A stretch of DNA of 33,208 nt from Sedimentisphaerales bacterium (GTDB lineage: Bacteria; Planctomycetota; Phycisphaerae; Sedimentisphaerales; Anaerobacaceae), in NCBI GenBank assembly GCA_016927855.1, contig JAFGLV010000048.1:1-33208 (forward strand), given 5' to 3'. Shown piece by piece: positions 1 to 7,499 of this stretch. A program made the position numbers and the translations under genes. Positions within the stretch are counted from its first letter, which is position 1. Each line of letters begins with the position of its first letter. The notes below the pieces were generated by a model. The model saw only the letters and a list, made by a program, of their open reading frames with translations, had not been told where the DNA came from and made no database searches.

Positions 1-46
1 CCCCACTAAAGCTCCAAAGCGCCACCATGACGGCGTCCAACCGAGC

Positions 47-72
47 TTTTGTGTCGGCGGAGCGACACAAAA
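47..72. repeat. Perfect 10-bp hairpin
   Basis: TTTTGTGTCG at 47-56 is the exact reverse complement of CGACACAAAA at 63-72, with the six-base loop GCGGAG. It lies about 80 bases past the mdh stop. The T-run precedes rather than follows the GC stem on either strand, so it is not a canonical intrinsic terminator, though it could still protect the mdh mRNA end. It may also be a dispersed palindromic repeat. Confidence 0.6.
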
Positions 73-85
73 ACTCTTAATTCTT

Positions 86-120
86 TTCGGATTTCGTGCT
101 TCGAGTTTCGGGTTTTCGAA
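86..120. repeat. Degenerate heptamer repeat (TTCGNNT-type)
   Basis: Five consecutive 7-base units follow the pattern TTCGGAT, TTCGTGC, TTCGAGT, TTCGGGT, TTTCGAA. They lie just downstream of mdh. Unlike the other three 7-base-period loci in the window, I do not see a clear mirrored arm. Confidence 0.65.
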
Positions 121-149
121 GTGCGTCCGTCTCGCGTCTTGGTACGAGA

Positions 150-1082
150 CTACAGCAGCGCGTCCACTTTCGCGACGAGCGCCTTGACGTGAGCGAGCGA
201 TTCAGCGAACTGGGCCTTCTCGGCAGCATCCAGATTCAACTCGACGATGCGCTCGATGCCTCGCCGGCCCAACACCGCCGGCACGCCGACGAAATACCCG
301 CCAGCCTGATATTCTCTATCGCAATACGCGCAGCAGGAGATGATGTGCCTGGAGTCGGTTAGAATCGCCTCGGCCATCTTCACCGCGCCAGCGCCGGGTG
401 CATGGTAGGCGCTGTAGCCAAGCAGATTGACGATTTCGATGCCGCCTTTGCGCGTGCGCTCGACCAGCTCGTCAATTTTGGCAACGGAGAGAAATTGCGA
501 AATGGGAATGCCGCTGGCCGATGTGAATCTGGGCAGTGGAACCATGTCGTCGCCGTGCCCTCCCATGAGGACGCACTTGACGTCTTCGACGCAGACGTTC
601 AGTTCGGCGGCGAGGAAGGTGCAGAACCGCGCTGAATCGAGCGCTCCGGCCATGCCCAAGATCCGCTGCTTGGGAAAGCCCAGCGTCTTGGCGGCGACGT
701 GGACCATCGCATCGAGCGGGTTGCAGACCACGACGACGATGGCGTGCGGCGAATGCTCAGCGATCTTCTCGCTGACGCTCTTGACGATCCTGGCATTGGT
801 CGCGAGCAGGTCGTCGCGGCTCATGCCGGGCTTGCGCGGCACGCCACTGGTGACGATGACCACGTCGCTGCCGGCGGTCGCGGCCCAATCGGTCGTGCCG
901 AGGACGCTCTGGCTGGTGTCGTAGATCGGGCTGGCCTCGGCCATGTCGAGGGCCTTGCCCTCGGCCAGACCCTCCACGATGTCGATCAGGACGATTTCGC
1001 CCAGCTTGCGCGTCGCGGCGATGTGCGCCGTCGTCGCGCCCACGTTGCCGGCGCCGACTACGGTAATCTTGCTCTTGCCCAT
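150..1082 (-). CDS. mdh: Malate dehydrogenase (NAD-dependent, LDH-like type)
   Basis: Interconverts malate and oxaloacetate with NAD in the TCA cycle; cytoplasmic. The 310-residue product has the length expected for LDH-type malate dehydrogenases. The Rossmann glycine motif GAGNVGA is at residues 10-16 and the acidic NAD-binding residue is in DIVEG. The substrate loop VPRKPGMSRDDL carries the arginines of malate-specific enzymes. CNPLD follows, then the catalytic histidine H176 in GGHGDD. I chose the ATG at 1082 because the protein then begins MGKSKITVVGAG directly before the Rossmann fold. An upstream in-frame GTG at 1127 would add 15 residues read from a repeat and is unlikely. No TCA-cycle gene is adjacent. 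A candidate promoter lies at 1179-1207. Confidence 0.96.
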   Translation of the reverse strand: MGKSKITVVGAGNVGATTAHIAATRKLGEIVLIDIVEGLAEGKALDMAEASPIYDTSQSVLGTTDWAATAGSDVVIVTSGVPRKPGMSRDDLLATNARIVKSVSEKIAEHSPHAIVVVVCNPLDAMVHVAAKTLGFPKQRILGMAGALDSARFCTFLAAELNVCVEDVKCVLMGGHGDDMVPLPRFTSASGIPISQFLSVAKIDELVERTRKGGIEIVNLLGYSAYHAPGAGAVKMAEAILTDSRHIISCCAYCDREYQAGGYFVGVPAVLGRRGIERIVELNLDAAEKAQFAESLAHVKALVAKVDALL

Positions 1083-1095
1083 CGGAGAGACCCCA

Positions 1096-1192
1096 ATGAC
1101 ATTGACGATTGACAGTTGATGATTCACGATCGGGAGCGAAATCCGAAGCCTTCCGCCTCAATCATCCATGATCCATCATCAATAACCAATAG
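1096..1192. repeat. Mirrored heptamer repeat element upstream of mdh
   Basis: The left arm (1096-1130) reads in 7-base steps: ATGACAT, TGACGAT, TGACAGT, TGATGAT, TCACGAT. The right arm (1158-1192) reads TCAATCA, TCCATGA, TCCATCA, TCAATAA, CCAATAG, roughly the reverse-complement pattern of the left arm. The 27-base centre is unrelated. It fills most of the mdh leader and overlaps the candidate promoter. Confidence 0.65.
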
Positions 1193-1207
1193 ATAGGTCC
1201 CTGTCAA
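1179..1207 (-). promoter_or_regulatory. Candidate sigma-70-type promoter for mdh
   Basis: On the minus strand a perfect -35 TTGACA (1202-1207) is followed after 17 bases by TATTGA (1179-1184), a poor -10 with three matches to TATAAT. The -35 and the spacing support it; the -10 is weak. Confidence 0.3.
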
Positions 1208-1226
1208 TGCTGGGCGTGGCGCCGTC

Positions 1227-2423
1227 TCATTCGGCTGCGGCCGCGGGGTGGGCGGCGAGCATCAGGTCAACGAAGGTTTCTAGGTCGAGGTAGTCGAGAA
1301 TGCCGTCGGCGTTGAGGTCGGCGGGACTGCCAGGTTGCGGGTCGAGCTGGCGCCAGGCGTCGACGAACAGTCTCAGGTCGTCGACGTCGATGTCACCGTC
1401 GAGGTCGAAGTCACCGGGCTGGGGCAGGCCGCGATAGAGACGGATTTTGCCGTCGGCGGAGCCGACGAGGATGTCCCAATAGCCGTCGCGCAGACCGAAG
1501 TGGCCGTCGCCGGTCCAGTGACAGACCGACGGCCGCGAGCGCGCCGAGCCGGGCAGGTCGATCGCGGTACCCTCGGAGGTCACGGCGGTGTATCCCGAGA
1601 AGGCCGGCACGGTCGGGAGGCCAACGTTGGGGTAGAAGAGCAATTGGCCGTACGTGTTGCCGACGAGCAGGTCGTCGCGTCCGTCGCCGTCGAGGTCCGC
1701 GACGACGGGGCTGGACCGTGCGCCCGCTACGAACAGGTTCGATTCGTCTTCGGGGGCCAGGTCACCCGAGATCCCGGAGAACGCGAACGCCGGTGGGAGC
1801 GGCTCGTTGACATCGTTGCTGTTGATGAAGACGTGGATTGCGCCGTCGTAGGCGCCGGCCACGAGATCGAACAGGCCGTCACGATTCCAGTCGGCTACGT
1901 CAGGTGTGGCGCGGTTGCCGACGTCGAGGGTAGAACCGCCGGGACCGACCCGCAGTAGCGTGCCGGCGTCAAACGTAGGGGCTTCGTCCGTGCCCACGTT
2001 CAGAAAGACCTTGACCGTCCCGTCGGACTGGCCCACGAGCAGGTCCTTGCGCTCGTCGGCGTCCCAGTAGACCACGCGCGGAAAGCAGCCCATGCACCCC
2101 GAAGGCGGACAGGTCAGATCGGCGCCGTTGGACTGGGCGTAGAAGAAAGCATCGAATTGGGGCTCGGCTTCGCTGCCAACGTTCAGATACACACGCACCT
2201 TGCCCGGCGTCGGGCTGCCTTCGCCGACGATCAGGTCTTTCAGCAGGTCGTTGTTCCAGTCCGCCAGCGACGGGACGGAGTAGCCCGGCACAACGATTTC
2301 GACGCCGTTGGCCTCGACGGTCTCCTCCGGTCCCAGATCGAGAACGTCCACCTGCGCCCGAACCGTCAGTGACATGCCGGCTGACACCACCAACGCCAGA
2401 ACCGCCGCCCTTCTCAGATGCAT
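1227..2423 (-). CDS. Secreted FG-GAP/VCBS repeat protein with C-terminal dockerin-like domain
   Basis: The 398-residue product has a Sec signal peptide (residues 1-23, cleaved near VRA/QVD). Several beta-propeller FG-GAP/VCBS repeats follow, seen as calcium-loop motifs such as DWNNDLLKDLIVGE, DWNRDGLFDLVAG and DLDGDGRDDLLVGN. The C-terminus (about 333-390) holds two EF-hand-like loops, DFDLDGDIDVDD and DLNADGILDYLD, in the arrangement of a type I dockerin. Proteins of this build are frequent in Planctomycetota, where the tail is thought to be a surface or sorting module rather than part of a cellulosome. The start is firm: GGAGG lies seven bases upstream of the ATG. It is monocistronic and divergent from the next gene. 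The ligand or substrate is unknown. Confidence 0.9.
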   Translation of the reverse strand: MHLRRAAVLALVVSAGMSLTVRAQVDVLDLGPEETVEANGVEIVVPGYSVPSLADWNNDLLKDLIVGEGSPTPGKVRVYLNVGSEAEPQFDAFFYAQSNGADLTCPPSGCMGCFPRVVYWDADERKDLLVGQSDGTVKVFLNVGTDEAPTFDAGTLLRVGPGGSTLDVGNRATPDVADWNRDGLFDLVAGAYDGAIHVFINSNDVNEPLPPAFAFSGISGDLAPEDESNLFVAGARSSPVVADLDGDGRDDLLVGNTYGQLLFYPNVGLPTVPAFSGYTAVTSEGTAIDLPGSARSRPSVCHWTGDGHFGLRDGYWDILVGSADGKIRLYRGLPQPGDFDLDGDIDVDDLRLFVDAWRQLDPQPGSPADLNADGILDYLDLETFVDLMLAAHPAAAAE

Positions 2424-2694
2424 GGTATACCTCCTGCCGACTGGATGACCATCAACCGACTACGCGAAGATTTCCGCTTTCCGCCTTCACCATCATTCTA
2501 TCGCTGACAGCGGTCGCAGTCAATCGAAAAGGCCCGACGGCTCCTGGCAGTCTTGACAGCCTGGTGTTTGACGAGAGGCGTCGGTCAGGTGACAATGGCG
2601 GCGGCAGAGGCGAACCGCGCGGGGCGGCGGGCGTATACGAAAGGCCGTAGGGTTGTTAACGGGTCGTGAACCTGGGGATCAAGGGGAGTCATCG
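2424..2694. other. Divergent intergenic region
   Basis: This spacer separates the leftward FG-GAP/dockerin gene from the rightward COQ7-like gene, so it should hold two divergent promoters. A plus-strand candidate is listed at 2568-2596. I find no clear minus-strand promoter and no coding potential. Confidence 0.5.
2568..2596 (+). promoter_or_regulatory. Candidate promoter of the COQ7-like gene
   Basis: TTGACG (2568-2573), a 17-base spacer, then GACAAT (2591-2596, four of six matches to TATAAT), about 100 bases before the start codon. The -35 is good and the -10 modest. Confidence 0.27.
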
Positions 2695-3234
2695 ATGGCA
2701 GAGCAGCGAGAGACGGTGGGCAAGACTCAGTACGACATCTCGATCATCCGTCCCGAGCTGCGGGCGGGAGACTTCAAGCTGCGCGGCGAGGGATATCCGC
2801 CCGAGAGGCTGGCTGCCATCAAGAAGGGCTTGCGCACGCTGCACACACTGGAACTGATGGCCCAGACCATCTACAAATTCCAGCTCACCGGGCAGCGCAG
2901 CGACCTGAATCGCCAGCTTGTCGCGGCGATGTGCAACGAGATGGGCCACTACCAGGACTTCCAGGTGAAGCTCTACGAGTACGGGTTCAGGCCCAGCATC
3001 CTGCGGCCGGCCTATTGGCTGGTCGGGTTCGCCTTCGGTTTCGGCTCGCGCCTGCTGGGTCCGAAGGCCATGCTCAAGACGGGAATCTGGGTCGAATCCA
3101 AAGCGGTTCACCACTACGCCGAACTGCTGGCCAAAATCGAATGGGACGACGACACCCGCCGCGTCATCGAGAAGGATCAGGCCGACGAAGACGGTCACAT
3201 TAGTCGCTGGAGGGCCCTGCTCGAAACCGCGTGA
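2695..3234 (+). CDS. COQ7-like ferritin-fold diiron protein
   Basis: The 179-residue protein shows the diiron ligand pattern of the demethoxyubiquinone hydroxylase (COQ7) family: E53, E82-x-x-H85, E134 and E165-x-x-H168. Their spacing is close to that of known COQ7. A hydrophobic segment (about 106-126, WLVGFAFGFGSRLLG) matches the membrane-leaning GFALG...LLG stretch of that family. COQ7 inserts a hydroxyl group in ubiquinone synthesis. Planctomycetes are generally menaquinone users and no quinone gene is nearby, so the substrate here is open. The start at 2695 is chosen because AGGGGAG lies seven bases upstream; an in-frame ATG-like start at 2653 would add 14 residues without similarity. 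It appears monocistronic. Confidence 0.78.
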   Translation: MAEQRETVGKTQYDISIIRPELRAGDFKLRGEGYPPERLAAIKKGLRTLHTLELMAQTIYKFQLTGQRSDLNRQLVAAMCNEMGHYQDFQVKLYEYGFRPSILRPAYWLVGFAFGFGSRLLGPKAMLKTGIWVESKAVHHYAELLAKIEWDDDTRRVIEKDQADEDGHISRWRALLETA

Positions 3235-3920
3235 CATCGGCGCGAGCGTTCGGTGCGTCACTTCTGGTCCCGCTGCGTTGACGTTCTGCGCTGCGCACGA
3301 GAGAAATATATGGGTGGAGCCGCGCAACCGCCGCCGGCTTGCCTTCGCTGCCGCACCTGCGGCGCACAACGAAGCCAAGGCGCTGCCCGCCAGAGCCTAC
3401 CTCCTCGGGTTGCGGGCGCCCCCCTGCAACGGCCGCGCGTTCCACCCGTCCCGGCGAGACATTCGCAAGAGTATGTCGCCAAACCGTCGCGTTCAAAGAA
3501 CCGTCGGGCCGGGGGCACTCAAAACCGCGCACCCAGAAAAGCATGCGAGAGACCTGTGTGTGCGTAAGGAGAGAAGCAGACTCTGGGTTTGGACTCGCGG
3601 TCCCAACCCCCCAGGCCCGACCGGTTGTCAAAGACCGATTCTCGTGTTCGGTCCAGCTTTCGTCCCACTACTGCGGGTGGAACTACGTGTATATACTTAG
3701 TCCAGCCGGGTTTTGTTCTGGCCGGGGGTTCGGTCGCGGCCACCGCACTCAGCGACGCCCATCGGCACAACAGCGGCTGAGAGAGCGTGGAGTGGCTGGG
3801 GTTACGCGGCTCGCTTCGGTTGCGCCAGGCGCAGAGCGGTGTCGCTCACGCACGAGCGGGATGACCGTGCGCCGTTGACTGAAGGCGAGAGCGATTCGGT
3901 TCGAGCGGAGGCCGGGCGGC
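3235..3920. other. 690-base region without a convincing gene
   Basis: The region lies between the convergent ends of the COQ7-like gene and parA. Many overlapping frames are open on both strands, as expected in GC-rich sequence, but none shows a recognisable domain, a plausible start with SD, or ordinary protein composition. Two related short motifs occur: TTCAAAGAACCG near 3491 and GTCAAAGACCG near 3628. A TATACT hexamer lies near 3694. I do not recognise an RNA gene. It could be a decayed gene or an unrecognised structured RNA. Confidence 0.5.
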
Positions 3921-4814
3921 CTAGGTGGATTCAATCGTGCCGGGCTCGTAGGACCGCGCCGCCTTGGGAATCCACACCCCGCTGAAGAGCGTCACCAGGT
4001 GCTTCTGTATCCCGCGCCTAAGCCCTTCGGTGATGGCCTCGGGCGCCTCCGGCGTTTCGCCGAGCAGTTCGCAGGCCAGAGCGCGATGATCCGCTGCGGC
4101 GCGACTGTGCGGCGCGTATGTCAGCACCGACTCTCCCGCACTGGGCGCTTCGGCCAATCTGATGCTCCGGTGGATCACCGTGTCGAAGACCAGGTCGCCG
4201 AAAAGGTCCCGCATCTCCTGCTGGATTTGGCGGCTGAACGTGCTACGCTCCTCGACAAAGGTCAGGAGCAGGCCGACGGCTTCCATCGATTCAGGATGAA
4301 ACCGCTCTCGAATGATGCGTACGGTCTCCAGGAGGCGTTTGAGCCCTTCCAGCGCGTAGTAATGCGCCTGCACCGGCACGACGACCTCCGTGCTGGCGAC
4401 GAGCGCGTTGAACGTGAGCACGCCCAGCGAGGGCGGACAATCGATCACGCACAGGTCGTACAAATCCGCGGCGGGTCGCAGGCCTTCGCTCAGCAACAGT
4501 TGGCGGTCCGATATCCTGGCCAGCTCCATCTCGGCACTGGCGAGCAGGACGTTGCACGGTGCCAGGTCGAGCCGGTCGACGTTGGTGGGCACGATGACGG
4601 ACGATAGAGTTCCGTTGCCGCTTCTTATCACGTCGTAGACAGTGTGATGGAAGGAATCGGGATCGTGCCCCAAGCCGATGGTCGCGTGCGCCTGGGGATC
4701 GAGATCGACCAGAAGGACTCGTTTGCCGCGCTCCGCGAGCGCCGCGGCCGTGTTGATCGACGTCGTCGTCTTGCCACAGCCACCTTTCTGGTTCACCATC
4801 GCGATGGTTCGCAT
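3921..4814 (-). CDS. parA: ParA/Soj-family ATPase
   Basis: The 297-residue product is a MinD/ParA-type ATPase that would bind DNA or a partner in an ATP-dependent way to position chromosomal or other cargo. It starts MRTIAMVNQ, followed by the deviant Walker A motif KGGCGKTTTS (residues 10-19), the Walker A' strand LVDLDPQAHAT and the Walker B strand VIDCPPSLG; the later VPVQAHYYALEGL region is typical of ParA. The ATG at 4814 is chosen because AAGGTGGG lies upstream and the product then begins directly at the first strand. There is no ParB or obvious parS next to it, so it may be an orphan ParA or work with ParB elsewhere. A strong promoter at 5064-5092 gives a leader of about 240 bases. Confidence 0.93.
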   Translation of the reverse strand: MRTIAMVNQKGGCGKTTTSINTAAALAERGKRVLLVDLDPQAHATIGLGHDPDSFHHTVYDVIRSGNGTLSSVIVPTNVDRLDLAPCNVLLASAEMELARISDRQLLLSEGLRPAADLYDLCVIDCPPSLGVLTFNALVASTEVVVPVQAHYYALEGLKRLLETVRIIRERFHPESMEAVGLLLTFVEERSTFSRQIQQEMRDLFGDLVFDTVIHRSIRLAEAPSAGESVLTYAPHSRAAADHRALACELLGETPEAPEAITEGLRRGIQKHLVTLFSGVWIPKAARSYEPGTIEST

Positions 4815-5063
4815 AGCGACACCCACCTTTCCGATATCGCCCCTGGGCTGGGGCATCCCCCACCGCGGCGAATCCCGGCGGCCTCCTGCTGCGGCCAAGC
4901 GTCAGCGCGGGCGTCCGATATTCACGCGGTTCTTTGTGGGCCTCCGGCCGGTATCTGCTTCCACCCCCTTGTGGAATGTGCCAGGCACGGTCAGCGCGCA
5001 CCGCCTCGGTAAGATGGCCCTTCCGTGGGATCGGGTGCGTGCTCTGCTCCGTGCCAGTCTTAT
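4815..5063 (-). promoter_or_regulatory. Long structured leader of parA
   Basis: This is the predicted 5' untranslated region between the promoter and the parA start. Near the start codon, two overlapping hairpins compete for the same bases: GCCCC/GGGGC (4839-4854) and GGGG/CCCC (4850-4860). Both lie just upstream of the AAGGTGGG ribosome-binding site. No known riboswitch is recognised. Regulation through this structure is inference. Confidence 0.35.
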
Positions 5064-5092
5064 AGTATAACGCCGGAATGCGAAGGCGTCAA
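5064..5092 (-). promoter_or_regulatory. Strong sigma-70-type promoter for parA
   Basis: On the minus strand TTGACG (5087-5092) is followed by exactly 17 bases and TATACT (5064-5069). Each hexamer has five of six consensus bases. This is the best promoter match in the window. It points at parA and lies about 250 bases before its start codon. Confidence 0.6.
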
Positions 5093-5279
5093 CCGCCTCA
5101 GGGGCGAAAATCTGGCGGCGGTGGGCATTCGGCCCTGGATCCGTCTCGCTGGCAGCTCTTTAGGCCGGACCCGAGACGCAGGTCCCCCTTATGCGTGGGG
5201 GGCCTCATCCGCGATATTTCCACGTCCGTGCAGGTGGCCGCACCTGGTCGGGACCGGCCCCCTGGTGTCGTGCCCCCGT
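5093..5279. other. Spacer after the sigma/anti-sigma/PDZ operon with hairpins
   Basis: Downstream of the PDZ gene stop lie adjacent stem-loops: CAGGTG-GCCG-CACCTG (5231-5246) and an 8-bp stem with one G-U pair (5181-5188 with 5197-5204). Neither is followed by a U-run on the minus strand, so if they end the transcript they are not textbook intrinsic terminators. No gene is seen. Confidence 0.4.
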
Positions 5280-6317
5280 TCAAACCGTCTGGCCGGCCGT
5301 CGGGGCCGGACTCTCTATGTTCCCGGCGGGCGCGCCGCTCCCGTCGGGCTCATCCGGCCCCGCCGGCCTGTCGCCGGAACGCTGCCGGTAGCGTCTCTCC
5401 ATCTGTTCCATCCGCTCTTGCAGTCGCTCCATCTGCTCCTGGAGGCGCTCCAGCATGCGGTTTTGCCGCTCCGTCCACTGGTTGAAATCAGGCCTGGGGA
5501 TGGTGAGGTTCTCGAAATACCGCCGGTACACATCGGGGTTGGGCGGCTCCGGCAGCGCGGGCGCCGGCAGACGCAACCGCTGCTTGGACGATTGCCGCGC
5601 GCTTTCCAGCGCCTCCTGGGCCGCGGCGCGGTACTTCTCCGGCAGCGCCTCAAGCTTGCCAACCGTAGTGGCGTACTCGGCGCCGCCGGACTCCACGATG
5701 ATTCGAGTGTCCTCATCCGTCGGGCTGCCCTCGATCGTGATGGTATACTCCTCGCCGTCGGTCGCGTGATGGGTAGTATAGCGCTCCTGGAAGAACCTCC
5801 TCACCTCCCGGTTGACATCCGGCATCCGCTCGAACGGAACTTCCATCCAATTCTCGCTGTTCGGTCCGATCCGGAAGAACCTCCCCGGACGCCAGGACGT
5901 GACAATCTCGGGCTCGGCGGGGTACTTCCACTTCGGGTTCTCCGCCATCGCCTTCAGTTGGACTTCGAGCGTCTGGCGCTGGCCCAGGTGAATGATCTCC
6001 AGCGAAACGGTCGCGCCGACCTTCTCGCTCTGAATGGCGTTGACCAGCTCATCGACGTTCGTGACGTTCTCGTCCTGAAAACGGATGATGATGTCGTCGC
6101 GTTCGAGCCCAAGCTCATCGGCGGGACTGCCGACGCTGACGTTCCGGATGCGGACCCCCTGCTCGGGCTTGAGCCCCAGGTGCTTGGTCAGCAGCTCAGG
6201 CAGCGGCGAAGGGTCCAACTGCACGCCGATGTAGGGTCGTGCGTCCTGTCCGTACGCCCAGCCGCCCAAAGCAAGCAACGCGATGCAAATAGCAACAATG
6301 TTCGTTTTCAGCTTCAT
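5280..6317 (-). CDS. Secreted PDZ-domain protein with C-terminal coiled coil
   Basis: The 345-residue product has a Sec signal peptide (1-23, AYG/QDA). A PDZ domain (about 27-125) includes YIGVQLD and the ligand-groove segment GSPADELGLERDDIIIRF. A middle region (125-235) matches no fold I recognise. A Q/E/R-rich coiled coil (about 285-320, repeated ERLQEQMERLQERMEQ-type heptads) and a proline/glycine tail follow. There is no protease domain, so it is not a DegP/HtrA enzyme but may be a periplasmic adaptor. GAAAGGAACG precedes the ATG. It is the third gene of an operon with the ECF sigma and anti-sigma genes (28-base gap), which suggests a role in sensing envelope state or controlling the anti-sigma factor; that role is inference. 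Confidence 0.85.
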   Translation of the reverse strand: MKLKTNIVAICIALLALGGWAYGQDARPYIGVQLDPSPLPELLTKHLGLKPEQGVRIRNVSVGSPADELGLERDDIIIRFQDENVTNVDELVNAIQSEKVGATVSLEIIHLGQRQTLEVQLKAMAENPKWKYPAEPEIVTSWRPGRFFRIGPNSENWMEVPFERMPDVNREVRRFFQERYTTHHATDGEEYTITIEGSPTDEDTRIIVESGGAEYATTVGKLEALPEKYRAAAQEALESARQSSKQRLRLPAPALPEPPNPDVYRRYFENLTIPRPDFNQWTERQNRMLERLQEQMERLQERMEQMERRYRQRSGDRPAGPDEPDGSGAPAGNIESPAPTAGQTV

Positions 6318-6345
6318 AGTCGTTCCTTTCTCATCGTATCGTAAA

Positions 6346-6921
6346 CTATCGCAGTTCCCCTTGATAAGCCGCCGGCCGGATCATGCCTTCACGGACGCCC
6401 TCGACGAGCCACTGGTTGCCCGACTCATCGGTGAAGCCGTACCAGTCCACGTTTCGGATGACCGGTCGAAGGCGAGCCTGAGTCAACGTCGCCGGCGCCG
6501 CCTCCGTCTCCGCGCGGGCCTGCCAACCATCGACCGGTTGTGCCGGCGCGCTGCCGGTCTGCGCCCCCGTCGAGATGAGCACGAAGTGCAGAACCAGGCC
6601 CAGCAGGAAACCGGCCGCCAGCCCGACGGCAAAACGCAACCGGCCGTCCGCTCTCAGCTTAACGACGCTGAGGGCATGGCTCTTTCCATGACGGTCCCAG
6701 GCGCGCGAGAAGACTTCCGCGGCCTCGCCGGCGCGGGGCCCGATGCGAGCGGCCACCGCTGCTCTGCTCTCGGCGCTCAAGATTTGCAGATGCTCCAGCA
6801 GCGCCGTGGCCTCGCGGTTGTGGCTCAGCTCCTCTTCGAGCAGGCGCTTCTGGGCCGGCGTGATCTCGCCATCCACAGACTTGCCTATCAGTATTTCCAG
6901 TTGTTCGTCAGACATGCTCAT
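6346..6921 (-). CDS. Membrane anti-sigma factor (non-zinc type)
   Basis: The 191-residue protein has an N-terminal cytoplasmic segment starting MSMSDEQLEILIGKSVDGEITPA. This is the layout of the short helical anti-sigma domains of planctomycete ECF systems; the HxxxCxxC zinc motif is absent. One transmembrane helix spans about 97-116. The extracytoplasmic C-terminus (117-191) has a possible recognition segment around NVDWYGFTDESGNQWLVEG. It would hold the ECF factor inactive at the membrane. Its ATG overlaps the sigma stop as ATGA, indicating translational coupling; a second ATG two codons later is also possible. The assignment rests mainly on position and topology. Confidence 0.75.
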   Translation of the reverse strand: MSMSDEQLEILIGKSVDGEITPAQKRLLEEELSHNREATALLEHLQILSAESRAAVAARIGPRAGEAAEVFSRAWDRHGKSHALSVVKLRADGRLRFAVGLAAGFLLGLVLHFVLISTGAQTGSAPAQPVDGWQARAETEAAPATLTQARLRPVIRNVDWYGFTDESGNQWLVEGVREGMIRPAAYQGELR

Positions 6922-7499
6922 CGCCTGTGTACCTTATGCTCGGTGTTGCCGATCACCTGTTTCTGAATCATGCGTCGCGCCCGGACCAGTCGAATCTGCA
7001 TGGTCGTGACCGGCACGTCCAGCACCTCGGCCATCTGGGCGTAAGTCAGATCGCTGCCATGCGCGAGCAGAAACACCTCGCGGTAAATCTGAGGCAGCGT
7101 TTCCACCGCCTCGAGGATACGCCCATATAGCTCCTCGCGTTCCAGCTCTTCCAGCGGGCTTTCAACCGGCCCGGCCATCTGAAAGGCCTCGGACTCGGGG
7201 TCGATCTCGACCGGCCTTGGCGTTCTTCGCTGCCGGCGTTTCAAAGCCTCCCGCCGGGCCAACACCGCCAGCCACGAACGGAAACATTCAGGCTCACGCA
7301 GGGTATGAATCCGCGCGATGACACGAAGGCACACCTCCTGCATCACGTCGTCCAGGTCGCGCGCATCACCCAGCACGCCGTAGACCAACGCCTTGAGCCA
7401 GGACCAGTGGCGGGTCAGCAACGTTTGCAGCGCGTCCTTGTCGCCGTCGCGGGCGGCACAAACCAGCGCCGATTCGTTCTGCGGATCCTTTGCCTTCAT
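6918..7499 (-). CDS. ECF-type RNA polymerase sigma factor
   Basis: The 193-residue protein has only the two conserved sigma-70 domains, as in ECF factors. Region 2 (about 20-95) includes DARDLDDVMQEVCLRV and FRSWLAVLARREALKRRQRR. Region 4 (about 130-185) includes the helix-turn-helix LTYAQMAEVLDVPVTTMQIR followed by LVRARRMIQK. It directs RNA polymerase to a small regulon. AGAGG precedes the ATG at good spacing. It heads a three-gene operon with its anti-sigma factor (ATGA overlap) and a PDZ protein. Such operons are often autoregulated, but I could not identify the target promoter. The specific ECF group is not assigned. Confidence 0.93.
   Translation of the reverse strand: MKAKDPQNESALVCAARDGDKDALQTLLTRHWSWLKALVYGVLGDARDLDDVMQEVCLRVIARIHTLREPECFRSWLAVLARREALKRRQRRTPRPVEIDPESEAFQMAGPVESPLEELEREELYGRILEAVETLPQIYREVFLLAHGSDLTYAQMAEVLDVPVTTMQIRLVRARRMIQKQVIGNTEHKVHRR

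Larger units (their letters stand above)
1..149. other. Intergenic stretch downstream of mdh
   Basis: No gene is supported here. It holds a perfect 10-bp inverted repeat (47-56 with 63-72) and a 7-base-period repeat (86-120), both listed separately. The first 45 bases show nothing I recognise. The window edge cuts the context. Confidence 0.6.

Noticed and set aside
1083..1127. GTG start at 1127 for mdh
   Set aside because: The extra 15 residues come from a heptamer repeat, and the protein from ATG 1082 starts as malate dehydrogenases normally do.
1096..1192. Possible CRISPR-like array
   Set aside because: The units are 7 bases, degenerate and without spacers; no cas gene is present. The same applies to the other heptamer loci.
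3240..3880. Several overlapping frames of 60-200 codons as hypothetical genes
   Set aside because: They compete in five frames, have Arg/Pro/Ala-rich shadow-type composition, and lack starts with SD sequences or domains.
5181..5204. Intrinsic terminator after the PDZ gene
   Set aside because: The hairpin is real but no U-run follows on the minus strand, so I list it only as structure in the spacer.
5025..6344. A 439-codon plus-strand frame over the PDZ gene
   Set aside because: It spans the parA promoter and is antisense to a gene with a signal peptide, PDZ domain and good SD; its own translation is Arg/Leu/His-rich without domains.
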